A stretch of DNA of 64,000 bases from contig NC_057823.1 of NCBI RefSeq assembly GCF_910594005.1, forward strand, positions 98,070,015-98,134,014, written 5' to 3'. This document shows, in pieces, positions 1-11,400 of the stretch (position 1 is the stretch's first letter; the number at the start of each line of letters is the position of its first letter). Both the position numbers and the translations under genes were made by a program. The stretch comes from Cervus elaphus. Taxonomy: Eukaryota > Chordata > Mammalia > Artiodactyla > Cervidae. The notes below the pieces were generated by a model that was not told the origin of the DNA, ran no database searches, and saw only the letters and a list, made by a program, of their open reading frames with translations.

Positions 1-212
1 GCTTCCCTGGTGTCTCACATGGTAAAAAATCCACCCGCAATGTGGGAGACCTGGGTTCGATCACTGGGTTGGGAAGATCCCCTGGAGGAAGGCATGGCAA
101 CCCGCTCCAGCATTCTTGCCTAGAGAATCCCTGTGGACAGAGGAGCCTGGCAGGCTACAGTCCGTGGGGTCACAAAGAGACAGACGTGACTAAGTTCAGC
201 ACACACAGCACA
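1..212 (+). mobile_element. Bov-tA SINE, 5' end at the window edge
   Basis: Non-autonomous retroposon made of a tRNA-derived head and a BovB-derived A unit. The head keeps a recognisable pol III B-box (GGTTCGATC at 54-62). The A unit follows, with the usual landmarks of a ggaaggcatggcaacc block near 88-103 and a cagtccgtggggtc block near 159-172. It ends in an ACACACAGCACA tail. Several substitutions against the usual Bov-tA pattern indicate an older, inactive copy. Confidence 0.93.
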
Positions 213-1884
213 TGCTTTTATATTATCAAGGAAATGTGAATGATTTTAATTTCTACCTATTCAGTATGAAGCTGAGCATGACAGATCAATTTCATTAACT
301 TCAGTTCAAGAAATATTGTTGCTACAATGTAAGAGACGCTCTATGAGGTATTATGAAGAATACAGAGATAACCAAGACAGGATCTCTGAGTTCAGGGCAC
401 TCTCCCCTACTCCCAGGTTAATTCAACACTTCCTTTTGATCTTTCAGAGTCCTTTTAGTTTGGACATACCCTTTTACAGTTTGGAGAGATTCATCCTCAG
501 GCTTGTATTGGAGTCAAGTACCACTTTATTTGTTTGTATATCTCTGAAGTGGGGCTACAGTACTTTTAACTATTGGAAACTTTGTTTTTAGATCCTATGC
601 CCAAATTATTTTCTGCCTGTGCATGTAGTCACAACAGAGAAATGAAGATGCTGCTGCTAGCAGAATCTTAAGAAGGGAACACAGGTCGCAAAATCAATTT
701 CTGGCTCAAAAGTCATGTTAAATATTTTTTACACATGCACACACACATGAGTCAGAGCAGCATCTTAAGTTAACCACAGATGCTGGACTGTGGTTGAACC
801 AATGAGGTAGGCCCTCAGGAAGGAAAAGAGGATTTGGATGCAATTTACGACATCCCCTTTTCTAAAGAAAACAAGGAGCCTCAAGACTTTTTAATAGTTT
901 CAGGGAATGTTCTAAAGGCAATTGCATGATTGAACTATCTTGAAAAATGAAAGAGGTGTAATAGGTAGAACTATTAAAATGCCTTTATTGGTAAGCGAGT
1001 TTCTCTGCTGCCATTGGCTTCTCTGTGTAAAAGAAACTAAGAAAGGACAAATATAATAGATGAAATCACTGTTAAGGAAGGAGGGGAAGGAAGATAAAAA
1101 TCTGCTTCTCCTGGCTCGAGGGATTTAGGGGAACAAAAAGGAGCAGATATAAGAGAGATACCCAGTTGAGACGGGTAAGTCCCAGTGAAATCCCAGAACA
1201 GAAGGTATTTCAGATGTTGGAGGGGGCCACTGAAGCAGAAGCCACTTTTTCTCCTCTTCCTGTATGGGATTCTTTAAGGGACAGCTGGTAGCATGCTGTG
1301 GTCTGGAGCCCCGGCGGTCCTGGAGAGACTGGACTGCTCTAGTCAGTAATGACCTCCTCTGCACTCCCGAGTGACCCTGGGTTTTCTTTAGTCATGAGGC
1401 GCCAGGGTTTCCTCCTTGTCCCCTCCCAGGGGATGCTGAAGGCACCTGAGCCTTTGTGTGCGTGTCATGCATCAGAGCCTAGATGTGCTCACCGCAGACT
1501 GTCTCACAGACCCAGTCTAGGACCTCGTGATGAGCAGCGGGGAGGAAAATCGGAGTCTGTGTACATTGCCAGCAGGAGCCCCAGTCAGACGGCAGGTCTC
1601 ACCGAGGCCCGGTCAGGTTGAGAGAGACAAAAACTCCAAGCTACTCCAGGCAGCAGTTGAGCGGCGGGAACCATCCCATTGCCCAAGGATGGGAACTCAG
1701 ACAAGGATGCCTCAGAAACCCCAGCCAGCACGGCGTGAGGCTGTTTGCTTTCTGCGGATGCTGTGATGCCAAATAAACTACCTTTAACAAACCTAGAGGC
1801 CTTCTCAGAATGGAGTGAATGTAGAATACGGAGTGTCATTTAGACAAGAGGCTGCTTATTGAAAAAGATTGTTAGAAACATTTT
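213..1884. other. Unassigned DNA, no gene seen
   Basis: About 1.7 kb with no recognisable gene. The left part is AT-rich. Roughly 1230-1800 is richer in GC and CpG and ends at an AATAAA (about 1771-1776) just before composition drops again. Short open frames here lie on both strands, overlap each other and resemble nothing I know. A degraded LTR is possible for 1230-1800 but is not shown. Confidence 0.5.
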
Positions 1885-3475
1885 ATTATGTTGGCAGGTT
1901 TATTAATTTTTTTAAAATTGTAGGACAGTTGATTTACAATGTTGTGTTAATTTATACTGTACTGCAAGAGTGTGTATGTGTTTATATATGTTGCTGCTGC
2001 TGCTGCTGCTAAGTCATTTCAGTCGTGTCCGACTCTGTGCGACCCCATAGACGGCAGCCCACCAGGCTCCCCCGTCCCTGGGATTCTCCAGGCAAGAACA
2101 CTGGAGTGGGTTGCCATTTCCTTCTCCAAGTTTATATATATATAAACTTGTACATATATATATATATGTACACTATTTTTCTGTATTTATATACATATAC
2201 ATACACAAATTCTTTTTAAAAATACTCTTTTCCATTTTGGTTTATCATAGGGTAAAGAATATAGTTCTCTGAGCTATACAATAGGAACTATGGTACAGGA
2301 ATTATCCATTTCTAGGAATTATCCATTCTACGTATAAAAGCTTACCTCCACCAACCCCAACCTCCCACTCCCACTCCACTCCCCCACTCCCCTCCCCCTT
2401 GGCAGCCAATCATTTTTTCTCTGCTTCTGTGATTCTGGTTTGTCAGTTGGTTCATTTGTATCATATTTTAGATCACAGACATAAGTGACATCTTATGGTA
2501 TTTATCTTTCTCTTTCTGACTTACTTCACTTAGTATGATAATCTCTAGTTGCATCCATGTTTGTTGCAAATGGCTCTCGTTCATTCTTTTTTATGACTGA
2601 ATAGTATTCCATTATGTATATGTATCACATCTTCTTTATCCATTTATCTGTCGAAGGTCATTTATGTTGTTTATAACTGCAGCATTTATAGTATCATTTA
2701 TGTTGTTTCTGTGTCTTAGCTATTGTGAATAGGGCTGTGTGAACACAGGGGTGCATGTATGCTTTTGAGTTACAGTTTTGTCTGGATATATGCTGAGGAC
2801 TGGAATTGCTGGATCATATAGTAATTCCACTTTTAGTTTTCTGAAGAACCTCCATACTGCTTTTCCACAGGGGCTATTCCAACTTAATATTCCCACCCAA
2901 CAGTTCTTTTCTCCACATCTTCTCCAGCATTTATTTGTAGACTTTTTAATGATGACGATTCTGACTGGTGTGAGATGGTACTCATTGTAGTTTCATTTTA
3001 CATTTCTGAAATAATTAGTGATGTTGAGCATCTTTTCATGTGTCTATTTGCCATGTATATTTCTTCTTTGGAAAAAAAATGTTTATTTTGGTATTTGGCC
3101 AATTTTTCAATTGGGTTGTTTGCCCTTTTTGTTGTTGAGTTGTATGAGTTTGTATATTTTGGAAATTAAGTCCTTGTTGGTTGTATCACTTGTAAATATT
3201 TTCTCCTAGTCTGTAGGTTGTCTTTTCATTTCATTTAGTTTCCTTTGCTATGCAAAAGCTTGTAAGTTTGATTAGGTCCCATTTGTTTATTTTTGTTTTT
3301 ATCTCTATTGCCTTGGGAGACTGACCCAAGAGAACATTGCTATGATTTATGTCAGAGAATGTTTTGCCTATGATCTCTTCTAGGAGTTTTGTGGTTATGT
3401 CTTATGTTTAAGTCTTTAAGCCATTTTGAGTTTATTTTTGTGTATAGTGAAAGGGCATGTTGTTGGATACACAGC
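1885..3475 (-). mobile_element. Old L1 3' end, antisense, split by a Bov-A SINE
   Basis: The minus strand carries the L1 3' UTR and the C-terminal part of ORF2. Landmarks are the antisense of the ORF2 terminus near 2580-2640 (MEYYSA-type region, plus-strand gactgaatagtattcc), the WKSSMEVLQKTK-like stretch near 2835-2875, and typical ORF2 antisense text to about 3440. Frameshifts and stops are frequent, so it is a dead, mammalian-age L1. It is interrupted at 1990-2129 by a SINE. The boundaries are approximate, most of all on the right. Confidence 0.88.
1990..2129 (-). mobile_element. Bov-A SINE nested in L1, with target-site duplication
   Basis: Antisense Bov-A unit running from a (CTG)n-rich edge at 1992-2010 to the cttctcc block at about 2121-2127. 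It is flanked by the perfect 10-bp duplication GTTTATATAT at 1980-1989 and 2130-2139. The flanks are both L1 3' UTR, so the SINE landed in a pre-existing L1. Confidence 0.92.
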
Positions 3476-3649
3476 ATAATGTTGGGCAAACATTTAATAT
3501 TTATGTTTATCCTACTGCTTAGAAAGTAGGGTCAGTAATAGATAAAAGAAGATACATCTTCTGTGCACATTTAAGTGCAATGTAAATAAATTTGTAACCC
3601 CATTAGAATTATTTTATAGTTCTAGGTCATCAATTCTATATATACTAAT

Positions 3650-3760
3650 GGGATGTAAGTGACTTGAAGGCAGAGAGTTATCTTACTCTGTGGTATCTGT
3701 TGTGAAGAGCATAATGCTTGGCATAGAGAAAATGCTAAAACAATGTTTGTTGGATTGAGA
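3650..3760 (+). mobile_element. L2-type LINE 3' end relic
   Basis: Matches the typical L2 3' terminal sentence in diverged form: a 'ttgaaggcagagag' start, an 'ataatgcttggcatag' core and an 'aatgtttgttggattgag' end. Ancient mammalian-wide element, long inactive. Confidence 0.6.
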
Positions 3761-4004
3761 TAAATTTTTTCACCAAGAGCATCTGCTTTGAAATCAAGGT
3801 TCATTTGTGCTTGAGCTTAATAACCGAGAGGCTAGAATTCTGTTATTTTCCCAGTGATTCTGAATCTTGAAGGGTTGGTTCAAAGGCAATCTAAGCAGAG
3901 GTATTAGCATAACCAAGACATAGAGATCAGAAACACAACTGCCTTTGCAGAATTGTGGGTTCTCCAATTTGGCCAATTAGGAATTATTGTCAGGATTAAA
4001 TTCC

Positions 4005-4110
4005 TCTAATAATACTAACATTTACAATCTTCTGAGCACTTTCGCCGTTAGCATGTTTCTGGGCTTTGTGATTATCATCTTTAATTTCAATTAACAACTC
4101 CCATGTCAAT
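4005..4110 (-). mobile_element. Possible MIR relic
   Basis: The order of short landmarks (an actttcgc..ttagcatg block, then an attatcatctttaat block) is like antisense MIR. Divergence is high and the ends are not definable. Confidence 0.3.
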
Positions 4111-5190
4111 GAACTATATATACTGTTGTATTAGTGAAGTTCTACTTAAGAGACAGAAATCACACAGTAATATAAACAGGCAAAGTTAAATATGAAGAGT
4201 TGCTGACTATATCGTGGGATTGGCCAGAAAGGGGAAGAGAAAACTAAAGAAGTTTTAGAATAGCAGCTTCAGGAAGAAGCTGCTACTCTTAGCTGTGAAG
4301 AGACATATTTGGATAATTTCTTCCCAAGCAACTGAGGTCCAAATGCCGTTGGAAAGTGCGCAACCAAAGGTGCAGTGGATGACGAAGTTGGCTGAGGTGT
4401 TGCAGGCAGGACTCACTGGGAACCCTCCTTATGAATAATACTGAAGCTGTGCCCGGGCAAAGACTGAACCTCAGAACTCCAGGTAAAGCCAGGAAGAAAG
4501 CGATTCCTGGGGATGTGCAGATGATCCCAGCCCCTGCAAAAGCTGCTGGAGTGCCGGCCCAAGGAGGCTGCTCATGGACAGATGCAGAGTGCTACTTGCC
4601 AAAAACGGGCTTTCCACAAGTGGGAGCTGGGCATCCAAGCCTTGAGTGCTGCAGGAACATGCAGAAGAGGCATGGCAGAACCAGGAAGAGAAACAACTTG
4701 AACGTCTAGTGTCCCTCTAACGCCCTCCATCTGTAAAGTTTAGCTTCTTTCCCACAGGGAAAGGAGAAACAGTTAGGATCTGCTAGCAGGCAAAGAGTGG
4801 GACGCAACTGGATGATTAAACAACAAAGCAGGCAATGTAAAGTCAGTTTCAAGCGGAACGATGGTAAATTGAAAACTGGAAGAACGGTCATGTTTGCAAT
4901 TCATATTCGGAAATATTGTTAGATTTTTGTGGTGTGGCTAGTCACACAAGTGATCAAAAAAGCTTGAAATTCAAACTCGTGTGCTTTTACTTTTCATGAT
5001 ATGTTGCTTTTCTAGAAGATTCATCTGGCAACAGCCTTTAGGCTAGATTGTAGTGGGAGTGAAGCTGGAATAGGAATAACTGGTAAATGTTAGAGTAAGC
5101 CAGGTAGAAGAAAATGAGGGTTCTGAAATTTCTAACTACATGGACATTTCTTGTGTAAACTCTGAAGTTTCTTATCTCACTTAAGCTGGT

Positions 5191-5320
5191 GATTGTTGTT
5201 TAGTCGCCAAGTCGGGTCTGACTCTTCGTGACCCCATGGACTGTGACCTGCCAGGCTCCTCTGTCCATGGGATTTCCCAGGCAAGAATATCAGAGTGGGT
5301 TGCCATTTCCTTCTCCAGTG
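5191..5320 (-). mobile_element. Bov-A SINE with target-site duplication
   Basis: Antisense A unit with gaccccatggactgt near 5230-5244 and tgccatttccttctcc at 5301-5316. The flanking direct repeat AAGCTGGT lies at 5183-5190 and 5321-5328 and supports retroposition. The left end keeps the gattgttgtt edge typical of this family. Confidence 0.92.
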
Positions 5321-5659
5321 AAGCTGGTAAACATGTATAAAAACTCACAGTTCAAGTGTTACATGGAGGTGAAAGGAGTTGACTGAAAAATGTCAATATA
5401 CTCGTTTAAAAGACAGAATACTCGGGTATGTATCCAAAGAATACATCTTACTGCGTTTAGAGCTTGTGAAATGCAGACTTAAGAACAATCTCCATTAGAG
5501 GAACAAGCTCCTCTTGACTTTTAAAACCCCCGGAGACCATTTGCTACAGATATTAACCATCTAATGGGGTGAAGATCCCAACAGGTTGTTTTCAACACCC
5601 ATTTGCCTTTAGGGATTTTTAGGGATTTTTCCCAGTTGCTTGGGAGTCTCTGTCTCTGG
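5321..5659. other. Unassigned unique DNA
   Basis: No repeat or gene recognised. Two copies of an 'agggattttt' decamer sit side by side just before the CCCCT tract (about 5612-5631). Confidence 0.4.
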
Positions 5660-5862
5660 CTCCCCTCCCCCCTCCCCTCCCCTCCCCTCCCCTCCCCTCC
5701 CCCCTCCCCTCCCCTCCCCCCTCCCCTCCCCTCCCCTCCCCTCCCCTCCCCCCTCCCCTCCCCTCCCCTCCCCCCTCCCCCCTCCCCTCCCCTCCCCCTC
5801 CCCTCCCCCCTCCCCTCCCCCTCCCCTCCCCCCTCCCCTCCCCCTCCCCTCCCCTCCCCTCC
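5660..5862 (+). repeat. (CCCCT)n/(CCCCCCT)n pyrimidine tract
   Basis: About 200 bp of almost pure C/T, built from CCCCT units mixed with CCCCCCT and CCCCCT units. The minus strand is a purine tract with dozens of GGGG runs one or two bases apart. That composition is prone to G-quadruplex and H-DNA structures and to length change. The proline- or glycine-rich open frames that cross it on four frames are artefacts of the repeat. Confidence 0.97.
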
Positions 5863-6699
5863 TGTGCCTGACTGCTTGCCAGACACAGTAACTGTGGCTC
5901 CCAAGCACTGCCGGAGAGCCTAGGGGGCAGGTCCTAGAATGAATTTCTTAGCTGTATCAAACTCCCCGAGAGCCCATGTTTCAGATCTGTCTGGGATATA
6001 TCCAGCAACTGGATATTACCTTTGTTCATAAGTTATACAGACACAGACTCACAAAGAGAAGTCGTGTAGAATCCCAATTCTCACTTGGAAAAATGTGTAA
6101 GGATTTAAGGAATCTGTGTTACCCAGGATTTACTGCCGTACTACATCCTCTTCGCTACACTCAATTTTAAAACAGCCACAGGACTGCTCTTTCTGGCTTT
6201 CCCCCTACGTCCCCCCGCCCTGCTCTAGACTGAGCGGCAACATCGAGCCCTGTTCTATGCGCGGTGGTCCTGAGCGCACGCCACGCGGTCTTGCAGCTAC
6301 AGGGGGCGCAGCTGACCATGACCGCTGATGCTGTGGTCTGAAGCCCAGAGCCGCGCTTGCTCTGAGGCACACGTCCTGCTGGCTGCTCCTGGCCCATGAC
6401 TGAGCACATCAGGGGGACGGATGGGGATCCAGTCTGCAGAGATGGGAGATCCTCAAATGGCAGCTTTGGCCTGAGGACTCTGACTGCCCTGGCAAACCTT
6501 CCTTGGACTCTCCTGTGTCTGAGTCATTTCCATCTGACCCTCTTCCTCTTCTATAGGGAGGGACCTGTGTAGTGGTCTGACAGCTGTCCCATCCTTTCCT
6601 GGCTTTTTCCTCCATTCCCCATTGGCATTTCCCCAAAATGACATCTTTGCACTTTTAATCCTGTTTTGGTGTGTGCTTCTGGGAACACTTGAACTGACT
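5863..6699. other. Unassigned DNA with a small CpG cluster
   Basis: The stretch 6225-6330 contains a handful of CpG sites (gcgcggtgg, gcacgccacgcgg). It is only about 100 bp and has no promoter signature I can name. No coding support. Confidence 0.4.
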
Positions 6700-6892
6700 C
6701 AGCTGTGGGTTCAAACAAGCTGGTTCAAACCTGGGCTTGGCATCTACAGACTGCATGGCCTATGTCCGCGACTTAACCTCTGTGTTCTTCAGTTTAGCAT
6801 ACGAGATACAGGAATAGTAATGGTTATCTACTACATGGGGTTGTAAGGAATAACAAAATTGTAAATAAAAATACCTGGCTGTTATCATGCTC
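6700..6892 (+). mobile_element. MIR SINE
   Basis: The order of landmarks follows MIR: a 'ggttcaaacctgggc' B-box-like start near 6722, 'gacttaacctctgtg' at about 6770, a 'ttcagtttagc' segment, 'ggttgtaaggaataa' near 6839, and 'acctggct' at the end. Highly diverged, as expected for a mammalian-wide element. Confidence 0.8.
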
Positions 6893-7380
6893 TCATGTTC
6901 ATAACACAGTTTACTATATAAAAGACTAGGTGAGAAAAGCCTGTATGAACTGTCAAAGATGTTGTTCAGAGTGTTTTTTAGGTACTTCTTGAATTCATAC
7001 TTTTTGCAAAAAAATTACTGTATCTAAGGAAGTCGAGGAATGAAAGCAGAACACAGGAGCAATATTTAACTTTTTCGTACATTGTCAGCACATTAACATA
7101 GTGATATTCATGTTTTCCATATATGTCGGTAATTACTGTAGCAAACATTTCCACATGCACAATTTAAAAGATTCGCTTTGCTGTATTTAATCCCCTTATA
7201 TGAGTAACGAGAGGCTGTAAATTACAGAAATCAGTGGGACATCATTGAAGGCTGAGGATACCCTGCATGTAAGTGATCTAGATGTGTGAAGGGTAAGAGC
7301 AAGCAATAGGCAGTTATCTAAGAGTAACCAGCTTCTTGTGCAGAATCACCTTTATAAGTGATCCCAAACATATTTGCAAA
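6893..7380. other. Unassigned AT-rich DNA
   Basis: No repeat family or gene recognised. Confidence 0.4.
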
Positions 7381-7560
7381 TTTATTTTATTTTATTTTAT
7401 TTTCATTTATTTTTATTAGTTGGAGGCTAATTACTTCACAACATTGCAGTGGGTTTTGTCATACATTGACATGAATCAGCCATGGAGTTACATGTATTCC
7501 CCATCCTGATCCCCCCTCCCACCTCCCTTTCCACCCGATTCCTCTGGGTCTTCCCAGTGC
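7381..7560 (-). mobile_element. L1_BT-type 3' end stub, antisense
   Basis: Antisense 3' UTR of a ruminant L1. It begins with an (ATTTT)n tail at 7381-7404, then 'attagttggaggctaatta' near 7417 and the 'tcatacattgacatgaatca' block near 7459. It is 5'-truncated after 'gtcttcccagtgca'. The same 3' UTR recurs at about 51780, 53500 and 54820 in this window. No convincing target-site duplication. Confidence 0.92.
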
Positions 7561-8389
7561 ATTTATTTTTTAAATGCTTTCTCAATGGGATATTAGTATG
7601 CACACAGTATCTTGGAATAGCTTTTCTAGAATACAATCACATGATCCCATTCTATATTATACTTCATACTTAGTAAAAGCATTTTTATACAAATCTTAAA
7701 TAATTCTCATAACCACATGAGAGGTAGCAGAACAAATATTAACAATCCTATTTTTTATTGGAGTTAACAGATAAATGAGCCCGTTATGACCCTGTAGGGG
7801 ATACTTTGCTCATTGCTCATTTATAATTTCGTGGCGTTGTTGATCTGGTTAGGAATTGGATAAATTCAGTCTCTTTCAGAATTTCTAGATCCATTCACAT
7901 CTCTTCAATATTGCATCGATTAGATCTTACATGGAACCTCTGAGATGTTTTAACTTGTGTAGAACAGAAATCACCCTGGGCTTCAACAAAATTGGACTCT
8001 GTAAGTTGGGTGTTTTCTGGGCCATTTGTCCAAAGATACTTGATGCAGTGACAAGTATGACTTTCAAACAGTTATTGAGATCTTATTCAACCAAGCTTTC
8101 TAAAATGTATAGCTGTTTGATCTCTCATGTTCCCACCAGGAATCTGTCCAAAAACAACCAGGAAGTGAACCACATGAATTTTAGCCCACCCCACCCCCAC
8201 GTCAGCAAAAATGTGTTTGATTCCACAGCTGAAGGTTTCTAGAGAGGAAGGCCAGCACATGTGTAATGGATGTGAGCTCCTGCTGAATCCTGCTATACAT
8301 CTGCCTTGAAAGTGGGCTGTCATTGAAAGCATTAGGAATCATTTCCAGGGCTCCAAAGAGCTCTGACACCATTGTCCTTTATGTCTCAA
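7561..8389. other. Unassigned DNA
   Basis: The 103-residue frame at 7931-8242 is free of stops but has no family resemblance and is probably chance. No repeats recognised. Confidence 0.4.
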
Positions 8390-9180
8390 TGTGGAAGGGA
8401 ATTCAGCGAGAGGCAGTGATAGATAAGAAATGATTTATTAGAATAGTATGCTTGTAAGGTTCACAAGAGGGCAGGCAGGCATTGCACTGCCCAGGTACTC
8501 AGCGGTTTACATTTTTATAGTCAGAGGAAGAGAGGGGATGAGGAGGTGATCTTTGTCTTTCTTGAGTTCTTGAATAGACGACACATTTTCATCATCATTT
8601 CCTCCCCCAGATAGGGCCAGGAAGTTTATCTGTCCCTCTCTATACGGTCAGGCCAGGGCAGTCGTAGCACTTCGGAAAAAGTATTTTCAGATCTCAGTAC
8701 AATGAGGATCTTTCATTTTGAAAAGTCAACTTCCCATAACGATCATTTTTTTGTGTGTGTGCACCAGAGCCTATTTTGGGAGTCATTAACTTGATGATAC
8801 CACTGAGCAGATTGTAGGTCTTATTTTCTACTATTGTTTGGGGGCATGGGTGCAAAGAACATGTCTTAGGGGCCAAAGAACATATTTTGGAGGTTACTAA
8901 CTCACTGAGCTTACTGGAAAGATGAAGGTCTCTTGCCACCATTGTTTGATTGTTTGGGGGATGTCTCCTGTTTCTGTTGCATGGTTTTGTTGCTAAGCAA
9001 GTTAGCTGGACTTGATCGTTAAACAAGCCAATCTGACTTTGGTGCCAAGTGCCTTGTTTTGCTTTGTGAGTCAAGCAGGCCCTCATTGTTGCAGAATTTT
9101 CCCATTACTTTCTTGAGTGATCATTAGTCTTAGGGTGGTCTCCCCAGTCTCCCTAAAGTTGCCTCTGTATCTACAATTCC
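8390..9180 (-). mobile_element. Solo LTR of a ruminant endogenous retrovirus
   Basis: On the minus strand an ordered set of LTR signals is visible. There is a long U3 (right part), a TATA-like element (antisense of atttttatag at 8511-8520) and, about 75 bp downstream, an AATAAA signal (antisense of tttatt at 8434-8439). The text resembles ruminant BTLTR1-type LTRs as I remember them. No gag, pol or env relic adjoins it, so it looks like a solo LTR. The ends and target duplication are not resolved. The 130-residue antisense frame inside it (8694-9086) lies in U3 and is not a gene. Confidence 0.65.
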
Positions 9181-9689
9181 CTATTTTGTCCCTATGACCA
9201 TATATTTTCTTGTATTTTCTTAAGTCCCTGGTCGTTGTGACTCTAAAGCAAAACTTCTCTAAGCCTTCTGGAATGAACTCATGTTTCTATTTTAATCTTT
9301 CTGGTCTCTGAGTTTGGGTGAAATAAAGACACGAAGTAAGATAAGGAATGAACACTTGAGAAAGAAGCAAACCTTGTAGAATTATAGGCCATTTGTTACT
9401 TTAAAATTTTATTGTTTAATTTTCTGTTAAACTTAAAGATTCTCATCTTTTACTTTAGTCAACCAGTTGTGGAAGGAAGTTAAAAAGGGATAGTGACTCA
9501 GAACAGACCAGTGTTTTCTTGAACTCACCCTGAGATGATCAGGCCTAGAAGAGAACTGTTGTTTTTCTCTTTCTGAAAGATACTGGTCTAGTAAGCAATA
9601 AAAGTAAGCACCACTTTAGATGACTAACCTGGCCTGCCTCTTAACTCTTTTTCCTAGCAGAAGCAGCATTATTGCATATCAAAAAAGAC
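9181..9689. other. Unassigned DNA
   Basis: Nothing recognised. The LTR could extend somewhat into the left part. Confidence 0.35.
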
Positions 9690-9829
9690 AAGATTCTTAG
9701 TAAATTGCAATTTCCTGGGTCCCACCTTCAGAAATTCTGATTTAGTGTATTCTCACAGCATTCAAGAATCTGCATTTAGGTGATTTTGATGCTAGAGACT
9801 TGGGTCACACCTTGAGAAAAACTGCTCTA
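9690..9829 (+). mobile_element. MER5A-type hAT-Charlie MITE relic
   Basis: Landmarks in family order: 'cctgggtcccacc' near 9713, 'agaaattctgattta' near 9730, 'gaatctgcattta' near 9766, 'ggtgattttgatgc' near 9779, and a 'cttgagaaaaactgct' end. Non-autonomous DNA transposon, ancient in mammals. Confidence 0.75.
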
Positions 9830-11159
9830 ATAAATATATATATATTTTTAATTACAATTTTGCAGTTGAATCATCTTTCCCCAAAGACTGCATTGACTGT
9901 ACGTTTATAGCTAGTTGTAGGTTTGATAAGAACAGCTGAGGAGTCCTGAATAGTGTTTAATTGTAGGACAGCTAATTAGCATCTCAAAGGACAGATAATA
10001 CATTGAGTTATAACTTACTTTAATAGCCACAGATTAAATGGACAGCATGATGAGGTGTAAGCATTCAACTTGATGAATATACTTCAGAATGCATTGAATC
10101 TATCATTTTCTTTTCCACTCCTTCCTCTTTGATCTTCATTTCCTCTTTTTACATAGGTTTTTAAATCTTCTTTCAACAGATTATCTGTGTATGTTTCTTC
10201 CTCATCGTTTCTCTTGATTTACATTGAATTCCCCAACCCTTTTTTCTTCCACTCCATCAGGTTATCTTTATACCCCACTCAAATCTACTCCTATTTCTTT
10301 TTTATTTCCTCCTCTTTCCTCTCCAGTAGGGGTCTTTCTACCCTATAGCCACACTGTGTACTGAAGCACCCTCTTCCTGGTAACATTCCAAGTGAGTAAT
10401 AATGTTCAGAATAACATTATTGATGACCAAATGAGATCATTTCTATGGAAGCGCTTTGACAATTAGTGAAGATTTATTAAGCTAAAACATAGACTTGTTT
10501 TGGGTTGAAAAATTGCAAAATGATATTTGAGAACAAGTTCATTGCTTTCACAAAGAGTGAGAAGAATATACATGTGATAAGGCTACAACAAATTGGGACT
10601 CTCCATTCTCTTCCTTGAGAAACATCAAGCTTAGAGAGTGTGCTCATGTGGAGAAAGGAAGCCGCGAACCAGAGGAGCTCAGAGCTCTTATCCGTTGGGA
10701 GGAGTGTGGGGGAAAACACATAAGCACTTAGGAAAAATTAGGAATAGTCTTAATCTTTAGAGAATTTAAGAAAATTTTGCCTAAGAGATTTCAGGAAATT
10801 TCTATTTTTACATCTTTACATACTATGTAGTTCTATTTATTGCTGTCCTATCTTATACTCTTTGCTTACCCTAAATGTAATTCATAAACTGATTGCTCAA
10901 TTGTTCCCTCCACCAGTTTTCAGAACAGTGAGTGGATATCCTGATTACCTCCAATTATAAGCTATATGTTTTAAAATACCATTATGAACTTATGAAACTT
11001 TATTTATTTGACAAAGCTCTGTACATTGCAGTTACTATTATTACCATTATTATATTTTGCTAAAACAGCTCCATCTTTGGACAACAAGAGCCTGTCTTCT
11101 GGTTGGCTCCTGTATCTTTTAATATAGTGGTCTTTGTTTTCTGTCAAAATAGAGTATCT
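9830..11159. other. Unassigned AT-rich DNA
   Basis: No gene or repeat recognised over about 1.3 kb. Short (AT)n at 9833-9844. Confidence 0.45.
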
Positions 11160-11170
11160 CAGACATCTCT

Positions 11171-11389
11171 GGTCTTCCCAGGTGGTACTAGTGTAAAGAA
11201 CCCACCTGCCAATGCAAGAGACATAAGAGACGGGGGTTCGATCCCTAGGTTGGGAAGATCTCCTGGAGAAGGAAATGGTAGCCCACTCCAGTATTCTTGC
11301 CTGGAGAATCCCATGGACAGAGGAGCCTGGCGGGCTACAGTCTATGGGGTTGCAAAGAGTCAGACTAGAATGAGTGACTTAGCATAGTA
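11171..11389 (+). mobile_element. Bov-tA SINE with 11-bp target duplication
   Basis: Near-complete element: tRNA-derived head with B-box GGTTCGATCC at 11235-11244, then the A unit with 'ctggagaatcccatggacag' near 11300. Flanked by the perfect repeat CAGACATCTCT at 11160-11170 and 11390-11400. The good B-box and clear duplication make it one of the younger SINEs here. A 94-residue frame running through it is not a gene. Confidence 0.96.
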
Positions 11390-11400
11390 CAGACATCTCT

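Larger units (their letters stand above)
3476..5190. other. Mostly unassigned DNA with L2 and MIR-like relics
   Basis: Apart from an L2-like piece (3650-3760) and a faint antisense MIR-like piece (about 4005-4110), I see nothing nameable. The 92-residue frame at 4431-4709 has a plausible start but no recognised domain, no splice context and no support on either side. I do not call it a gene. Confidence 0.5.

Noticed and set aside
5521..5923. Proline- and glycine-rich open frames of 83-127 residues on both strands
   Set aside because: They are translations of the CCCCT tract in several frames; no start context or conserved domain.
6225..6330. CpG cluster as a possible CpG island promoter
   Set aside because: Only about 100 bp and few CpG; no transcription start features or gene next to it.
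8694..9086. 130-residue antisense frame
   Set aside because: Lies in the U3 part of an LTR; not a retroviral gene.
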